Assembly: GCA_022360375.1 (NCBI GenBank)
Contig: JAKSCW010000331.1
Location: forward strand, 1 to 10,498
Reading direction: 5' to 3'
Length of the DNA stretch: 10,498 nt
Origin: Balneolales bacterium
GTDB lineage: Bacteria; Bacteroidota; Rhodothermia; Balneolales; Balneolaceae
The translations under genes and the position numbers were made by a program. The notes under the pieces are model-generated. The model saw only the letters and a program-made list of their open reading frames with translations. It was not told where the DNA came from and did no database searches. Numbering within the stretch: position 1 is the first letter of the stretch; each line of letters starts with the position of its first letter. Shown here piece after piece: positions 7,294 through 10,498 of the stretch.

Positions 7294-8667
7294 ATGAAAA
7301 AATTAAATATCACATTATTATTAGCTATTGGCGTTGCTTTTTCAGCATCCGCTCAAACCCCGGTTGGGGATATTCTCATCCGGAATGCCACCGTAATTAC
7401 CATTACAAACGGAACACTGGAAAATACCGATGTACTAATAGAAAACGGTAAAATCACACGAGTTGGTACTGATTTAAGAGAACCAAGAGGCGGAGTTGAC
7501 GAGGTAATCGATGCCAGCGGCATGTACGTGATGCCCGGAATTATTGATGCTCATTCCCATATTGCAGGTTCCTCCATCAACGAAGGAACCAGCCAGGTTA
7601 CTTCCGAAGTAAGCATGGAAGACGTGGTGAATCCCCTGGATGTTTCCATTTACCGGGCACTGGCCGGCGGAGTTACTTCCATTCACTTAATGCACGGTTC
7701 CGCCAATGTAATCGGGGGCCAGAATGAAACCATGAAACTCCGGTATGGCACCACTAATCCCGATGATCTTCGCTTTGAAGGTGCACCCAGAACCATCAAA
7801 TTCGCCCTTGGGGAGAACCCCACCCGGGGAGCCCGTGCACGTGGCATCCAGCCCCAAACCCGTATGGGCATTGAGGCCATGCTCCGCAATGCCTTCAACG
7901 ACGCCCTGAACTACAAAGCTGAGTGGGATGAATACAATACTACCCGTGGAAACAGGAAAGTAGCTCCTGAATACGATCTTAGAATGGAAACCCTCGTCGA
8001 TATCCTGGAAGGAGAAATTTTAGTGCACTGCCACTCCTACCGGGCCGACGAAATCTATATGTTGATGGACGTATTCTCTGATTTTGGCATCGAGAAAATC
8101 ATCTTCCAGCATGCGAATGAAGCCTACAAAGTAGCTCCTGAGTTAGCAGAATTTGGTGCTTACACCTCCGTCTTCTCAGATTGGTGGGCCTACAAACTAG
8201 AGGTATATTATTCCACCGCGTACAATGCGGCCATCCTTACTCAAAATGGGGTGAATACCTCCATCAATTCCGATTCCGGAGAACTGATTCGACACCTCTT
8301 CCACGAAGCAGCAAAGAGCCAGAAGTATGGAGGTTTAAACGACAATGAGGCACTTTCCCTGATTACTATCAACCCGGCCATGCAACTCGGAATCGAAGAC
8401 CGGGTAGGTTCCATTGAAGAAGGAAAAGATGGTGATATCGTGATTTTCGATAAACACCCGCTTTCTGTGTATGCCATTCCGCAAATGACTTTTGTGGACG
8501 GGGTTAAATACTTTGATTACAACAATGATCCTGATGACCAGAGAATCTGGGTAGATCCAACTTCCGCCATCCAGGATGTAGTACTTTACGACGCGCATGA
8601 CATGCACCTGTGTATGCATGAAGCCGACTTTGTTGAAATGTATGAACTGATTAACGGAGAATGGTAA
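7294..8667 (+). CDS. Secreted metal-dependent amidohydrolase (catalytic site intact)
   Basis: A 457-residue exported amidohydrolase (imidazolonepropionase/dihydroorotase-like superfamily) predicted to hydrolyse an amide or related bond in the periplasm; the substrate cannot be read from sequence. The signal peptide is MKKLNITLLLAIGVAFSASAQ, starting at 7294 as its ribosome-binding site shows; an in-frame ATG at 7288 is 1 base from that site and less likely. The catalytic ligands are present: HSH (H87, H89) in PGIIDAHSH, a candidate carbamylatable Lys in IKFALGENP (K169), H245 and H247 in VHCHSY, H273 in FQHANEAYKV, and D327 in INSDSGE. GSANVIGGQNETMKLRYG (135-152) is also typical of the secreted Bacteroidota-type subgroup, as I recall it. 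The C-terminal IEEGKDGDIVIFDKHPLS closes the fold. It is the only one of the three tandem paralogues with the metal site, and lies between two pseudoenzymes in one operon. Confidence 0.88.
   Translation: MKKLNITLLLAIGVAFSASAQTPVGDILIRNATVITITNGTLENTDVLIENGKITRVGTDLREPRGGVDEVIDASGMYVMPGIIDAHSHIAGSSINEGTSQVTSEVSMEDVVNPLDVSIYRALAGGVTSIHLMHGSANVIGGQNETMKLRYGTTNPDDLRFEGAPRTIKFALGENPTRGARARGIQPQTRMGIEAMLRNAFNDALNYKAEWDEYNTTRGNRKVAPEYDLRMETLVDILEGEILVHCHSYRADEIYMLMDVFSDFGIEKIIFQHANEAYKVAPELAEFGAYTSVFSDWWAYKLEVYYSTAYNAAILTQNGVNTSINSDSGELIRHLFHEAAKSQKYGGLNDNEALSLITINPAMQLGIEDRVGSIEEGKDGDIVIFDKHPLSVYAIPQMTFVDGVKYFDYNNDPDDQRIWVDPTSAIQDVVLYDAHDMHLCMHEADFVEMYELINGEW
8656..8660 (+). promoter_or_regulatory. 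Ribosome-binding site GGAGA for the third amidohydrolase gene
   Basis: GGAGA lies inside the end of the second amidohydrolase gene. It abuts an in-frame ATG at 8661 but is 6 bases from the ATG at 8667, which shares its A with the upstream TAA stop (TAATG). The spacing favours 8667. Confidence 0.6.
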
Positions 8668-9989
8668 TGAGAACTTTTAAAATTACATCTTTCGCACTTG
8701 TATTCGCTCTTGTCGCCCTTGTCCCCCTCTTTACCATGGCACAACAGAGTGAAGTGGTCAGAAAAGCCCAGGTCGCTAAGTTTGCTCTTACCAATGCCAC
8801 CATTTACACGGTAACCAACGGCATTATTGAAAATGGAACCATTGTGATTAACAATGGCATCATTGAAGCCGTAGGTGCAGACGTAGCCATCCCTGCAGAT
8901 GCACTAGTGTACGACTATGAAGGAAGAGAAATTTACCCCGGGATGATTGATTCCGGTACCCAGCTTGGCCTGGTTGAAATTAATAGCGTGGCAGAATCGC
9001 GGGATTATAATGAGGAAGGCGATATCACCCCCCAAATGCAAGCACTCACCGCCGTGAACCCAAATTCTGAGGCTATTCCTGTTACCCGGGTGAGCGGTGT
9101 TACCACTGTAATTACCAAACCATCGGGCGGTGTTTTCCCCGGAACCGCGGCAACTATCAACTTGTTTGGATACACCCCGGATCAAATGTATGCCGGTTCA
9201 AAAGGCCTGATCATCAACTTCCCGAACAGTGCCCGCAGGTGGCGACAAACCCAGGAACAGGCCGATCGTGCGCGGGAACGGGCACTGGGGGTGCTAAACG
9301 ATACCTGGGACAAAGCCGAAACCTATGCCAGCATCCGCGGTTCTGAAGATGTCCGGTACTATCCTGAAATGGAAGCCATTGCCGATGTGATTGATGGCAA
9401 GATGATGGTTTATATTGAAGTGAATGCTGCCAGCGACATCCTGAGTGCCCTTGAATGGATAGAAGACCGGGGACTGGAGCAGGTAGTGTTCACCGGCGTT
9501 TCTGAAGGATGGCGCGTGGCTGACCAGATTGCTGAAGCCGGAATTCCGGTAATAACCGGCCCGGTACTTTCGGTTCCAAACCGCCGCTCCGATCGTTTTG
9601 ACGTTGCCTACACAAACCCGGGAATCATGCAACAGGCGGGTATCAAGGTGGCCCTTCGTACCAATGACACGGAGAACTCAAGAAACCTGCCGTACAACGC
9701 CGGGTTTGCTGCCGCCCATGGCATGGGTCGCGAAGAAGCCTTAAAAGCCATTACCATTAATGCCGCGGAGATTATGGGCATTGCCGACCAGCTTGGTTCC
9801 ATTGAGCCCGGAAAAAGAGCCAATCTCTTTGTGGCAACCGGCGATCCTTTCGAAACGTCCACCCAGATCCTGGATGTATTTATTGATGGTTATCAAATCC
9901 CGATGACAAGCTTGCAGCTGGAACTGTATGATGAGTTCCTGGATCGTGTTCCGGGACTTAACAAAACCGAGATTACCGTAGACCGGTAA
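8667..9989 (+). CDS. Secreted amidohydrolase-superfamily pseudoenzyme, third in the operon
   Basis: A 440-residue exported protein. The signal peptide (MRTFKITSFALVFALVALVP, cleavage near TMA-QQ) starts at 8667; an in-frame ATG at 8661 is less likely because the GGAGA box directly abuts it. The fold signatures are those of an amidohydrolase: FALTNATIYTVTNG, NNGIIEAVGADVAIP, YPGMID, and a C-terminal ITINAAEIMGIADQLGSIEPGKRANL returning strand. The metal site is degenerate: the HxH pair is G97 and Q99, the H-C-H of the active neighbour is Y249-I-E251, and the next His is G277. The Asp equivalent appears kept (D334 in RTNDTEN). It shares with the first pseudoenzyme the patterns ITPxM after the lost metal site and EGW where the active enzyme has NEAY, so these two are probably more like each other than like the active one. 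It overlaps the previous gene by one base and ends 24 bases before a strong terminator. Confidence 0.85.
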   Translation: MRTFKITSFALVFALVALVPLFTMAQQSEVVRKAQVAKFALTNATIYTVTNGIIENGTIVINNGIIEAVGADVAIPADALVYDYEGREIYPGMIDSGTQLGLVEINSVAESRDYNEEGDITPQMQALTAVNPNSEAIPVTRVSGVTTVITKPSGGVFPGTAATINLFGYTPDQMYAGSKGLIINFPNSARRWRQTQEQADRARERALGVLNDTWDKAETYASIRGSEDVRYYPEMEAIADVIDGKMMVYIEVNAASDILSALEWIEDRGLEQVVFTGVSEGWRVADQIAEAGIPVITGPVLSVPNRRSDRFDVAYTNPGIMQQAGIKVALRTNDTENSRNLPYNAGFAAAHGMGREEALKAITINAAEIMGIADQLGSIEPGKRANLFVATGDPFETSTQILDVFIDGYQIPMTSLQLELYDEFLDRVPGLNKTEITVDR

Positions 9990-10013
9990 TTTCCGTACTC
10001 TATTTATTACCAG

Positions 10014-10041
10014 GGCGAATCGTATTGATTCGCCTTTTTTT
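10014..10041 (+). terminator. Intrinsic terminator of the amidohydrolase operon
   Basis: GGCGAATC (10014-10021) and GATTCGCC (10027-10034) form a perfect 8-bp stem with a 5-base loop, extendable by G-T and A-T pairs. Seven T residues follow directly (10035-10041). It begins 24 bases after the stop codon of the third amidohydrolase gene. This is a textbook rho-independent terminator for the plus strand. Confidence 0.93.
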
Positions 10042-10083
10042 GTGCGCTTAAAAAAGCCCCCTCTGTTTTTTTCAATCCTTCAT

Positions 10084-10100
10084 GCAAGTCGCAGACTTGC
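10084..10100. repeat. Perfect hairpin 1 (7-bp stem, 3-base loop)
   Basis: GCAAGTC-GCA-GACTTGC is a perfect palindrome with a GCA loop. The core AAGTCnCAGACTT is repeated in the hairpin 10 bases downstream, which is more than chance similarity. Short palindromes of this sort are typical targets of REP-associated (Y1-type) transposases; none is in this window. Confidence 0.75.
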
Positions 10101-10110
10101 TTTGCTTCCA

Positions 10111-10133
10111 CTCTTAAGTCACAGACTTAAGAG
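10111..10133. repeat. Perfect hairpin 2 (10-bp stem, 3-base loop)
   Basis: CTCTTAAGTC-ACA-GACTTAAGAG is a perfect 10-bp stem with an ACA loop. It shares AAGTCnCAGACTT with hairpin 1. It has no following T-run, so it is not itself a terminator. Confidence 0.78.
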
Positions 10134-10135
10134 AT

Positions 10136-10153
10136 CGGGGGTACCCGTTTTTT
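10136..10153 (+). terminator. Weak terminator-like hairpin with T-run
   Basis: CGGG (10136-10139) pairs with CCCG (10144-10147) around GGTA, followed by six Ts (10148-10153). The stem is short, but its GC content and T-run fit a weak plus-strand terminator. It may simply be the G/T-rich end of the surrounding palindromic element. Confidence 0.35.
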
Positions 10154-10169
10154 AATCCCTACACTTGCA

Positions 10170-10466
10170 TCAGATGGGAGAATAATATTGCATATAAACC
10201 CATTCTTTTAGCCTTTCAAGTTTATTTGATTGTTCTTTTGTCACAACAACTTCCTCCTTGAATGTTTCAATGCTTGGAATATCTGCGGATACCTCTGATG
10301 TAATTTCTTTGAGCAGTTCCACTTCTTCCTCACTTGGTTGAGAAGAAAAATATATTCTCAAAACATACGAAGACGAATTATAATCAATGGTAATTGCTTT
10401 CATGTTTGGTGTTATAGCACCAATTAAAGCTCGTTGAGTTGCTAGTAATACTAATGATCTTTCCAT
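10170..10466 (-). CDS. Small protein of unknown function, possibly immunity-type
   Basis: A 98-residue protein, soluble by appearance with no signal peptide or membrane segment. It opens ERSLVLLATQRALIGAITPN, then MKAITIDYNSSSYVLRIYFS, an acidic helical part SEEEVELLKEITSEVSADIP, and a C-terminal region ending EWVYMQYYSPI. This alpha-beta-beta-alpha order with ALIGAITPNMKAI resembles a small-protein family I vaguely recall as common in genome neighbourhoods of toxins, but I cannot name it firmly. The A/T content is clearly higher than in the operons to the left, and it lies past a REP-like element, so it may be part of an accessory island. The ATG at 10466-10464 has no clear ribosome-binding site; it follows, by one base, an in-frame-independent TAA that may end an upstream gene. 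Treat as hypothetical. Confidence 0.7.
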   Translation of the reverse strand: MERSLVLLATQRALIGAITPNMKAITIDYNSSSYVLRIYFSSQPSEEEVELLKEITSEVSADIPSIETFKEEVVVTKEQSNKLERLKEWVYMQYYSPI

Positions 10467-10467
10467 T

Positions 10468-10498
10468 TTAGTTTTCTATATCATCAATTTTCTTTGGC
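10468..10498 (-). CDS. Possible C-terminal tail of an upstream minus-strand gene (cut by the window edge)
   Basis: Read on the minus strand from the edge, one frame is open for nine codons (PKKIDDIEN) and ends in TAA one base before the ATG of the small gene. The other two frames hit stops sooner. This is the geometry of a tightly coupled gene pair, but nine codons cannot prove a gene. Reported only because it bears on whether the small protein is the second gene of a toxin-immunity style pair. Confidence 0.3.
   Translation of the reverse strand, partial: PKKIDDIEN

Larger units (their letters stand above)
10050..10153. repeat. REP/BIME-like palindromic element, outer boundaries
   Basis: Between the operon terminator and the next gene, AAAAAA-G-CCCCC-TCT (10050-10064) can pair with AGA-atc-GGGGG ... 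TTTTTT (10132-10153), enclosing two strong hairpins described separately. The whole 104-base stretch has no ORF of note. Paired outer ends around tandem hairpins resemble a bacterial interspersed mosaic element. Read on the minus strand, GGGGG-C-TTTTTT ends the stretch, so it can also act as a terminator for the minus-strand gene at 10170-10466. Confidence 0.5.

Noticed and set aside
9294..9632. 112-residue minus-strand ORF
   Set aside because: It is antisense to the third amidohydrolase gene and shows no domain or start-site support.
10050..10153. CRISPR array or tRNA in the 10042-10169 gap
   Set aside because: There are only two similar palindromes with different arms and no regular repeat-spacer spacing. 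No cloverleaf or TTCRANYC-like box was seen.

Overview
The window looks like a chromosome segment from a Bacteroidota/Rhodothermota-like bacterium, most likely Balneolota-type. This is inferred from gene content and protein style: a Bacteroidetes-like GatA N-terminus, a small DUF2795-type acidic protein, a BamA/TamA-like Omp85 protein, and secreted amidohydrolases whose signal peptides end in A-Q. Several genes lack a clear Shine-Dalgarno and two start at TTG. It is not a database identification.

Layout. On the minus strand at the left edge, tatA (twin-arginine translocase subunit) is followed 9 bp later by gatA (aminoacyl-tRNA amidotransferase subunit A), which runs off the window. Past a ~160 bp divergent intergenic region, the plus strand carries a small DUF2795-type protein, a hairpin, then a tight three-gene block: an Omp85 outer-membrane protein (TTG start), a stand-alone cyclic-nucleotide-binding-fold protein, and an RlmD-type 23S rRNA uracil-C5 methyltransferase. 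The last two overlap by ATGA. After a 148 bp AT-rich gap with a perfect 8-bp inverted repeat comes a second plus-strand operon of three secreted amidohydrolase-superfamily proteins. They are linked by a ribosome-binding site over a stop codon and by a TAATG junction, and end at a strong intrinsic terminator.

Right end. The terminator is followed by a ~100 bp non-coding element with two adjacent perfect hairpins sharing the core AAGTCnCAGACTT, framed by complementary A/C-rich and G/T-rich ends (REP/BIME-like). Beyond it is a small AT-rich minus-strand gene of unknown function, probably in an accessory region; its start follows what may be the last codons of another gene.

How the genes work together. 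Left and centre are housekeeping functions: protein export, tRNA-dependent amidation, outer-membrane assembly and rRNA modification. The most interesting unit is the amidohydrolase operon. The middle protein keeps the HxH, two further His and the Asp expected for metal catalysis. Both flanking paralogues have lost the metal-binding His residues at matching positions but keep the fold signatures and signal peptides. This suggests one active exported hydrolase made together with two pseudoenzyme partners.
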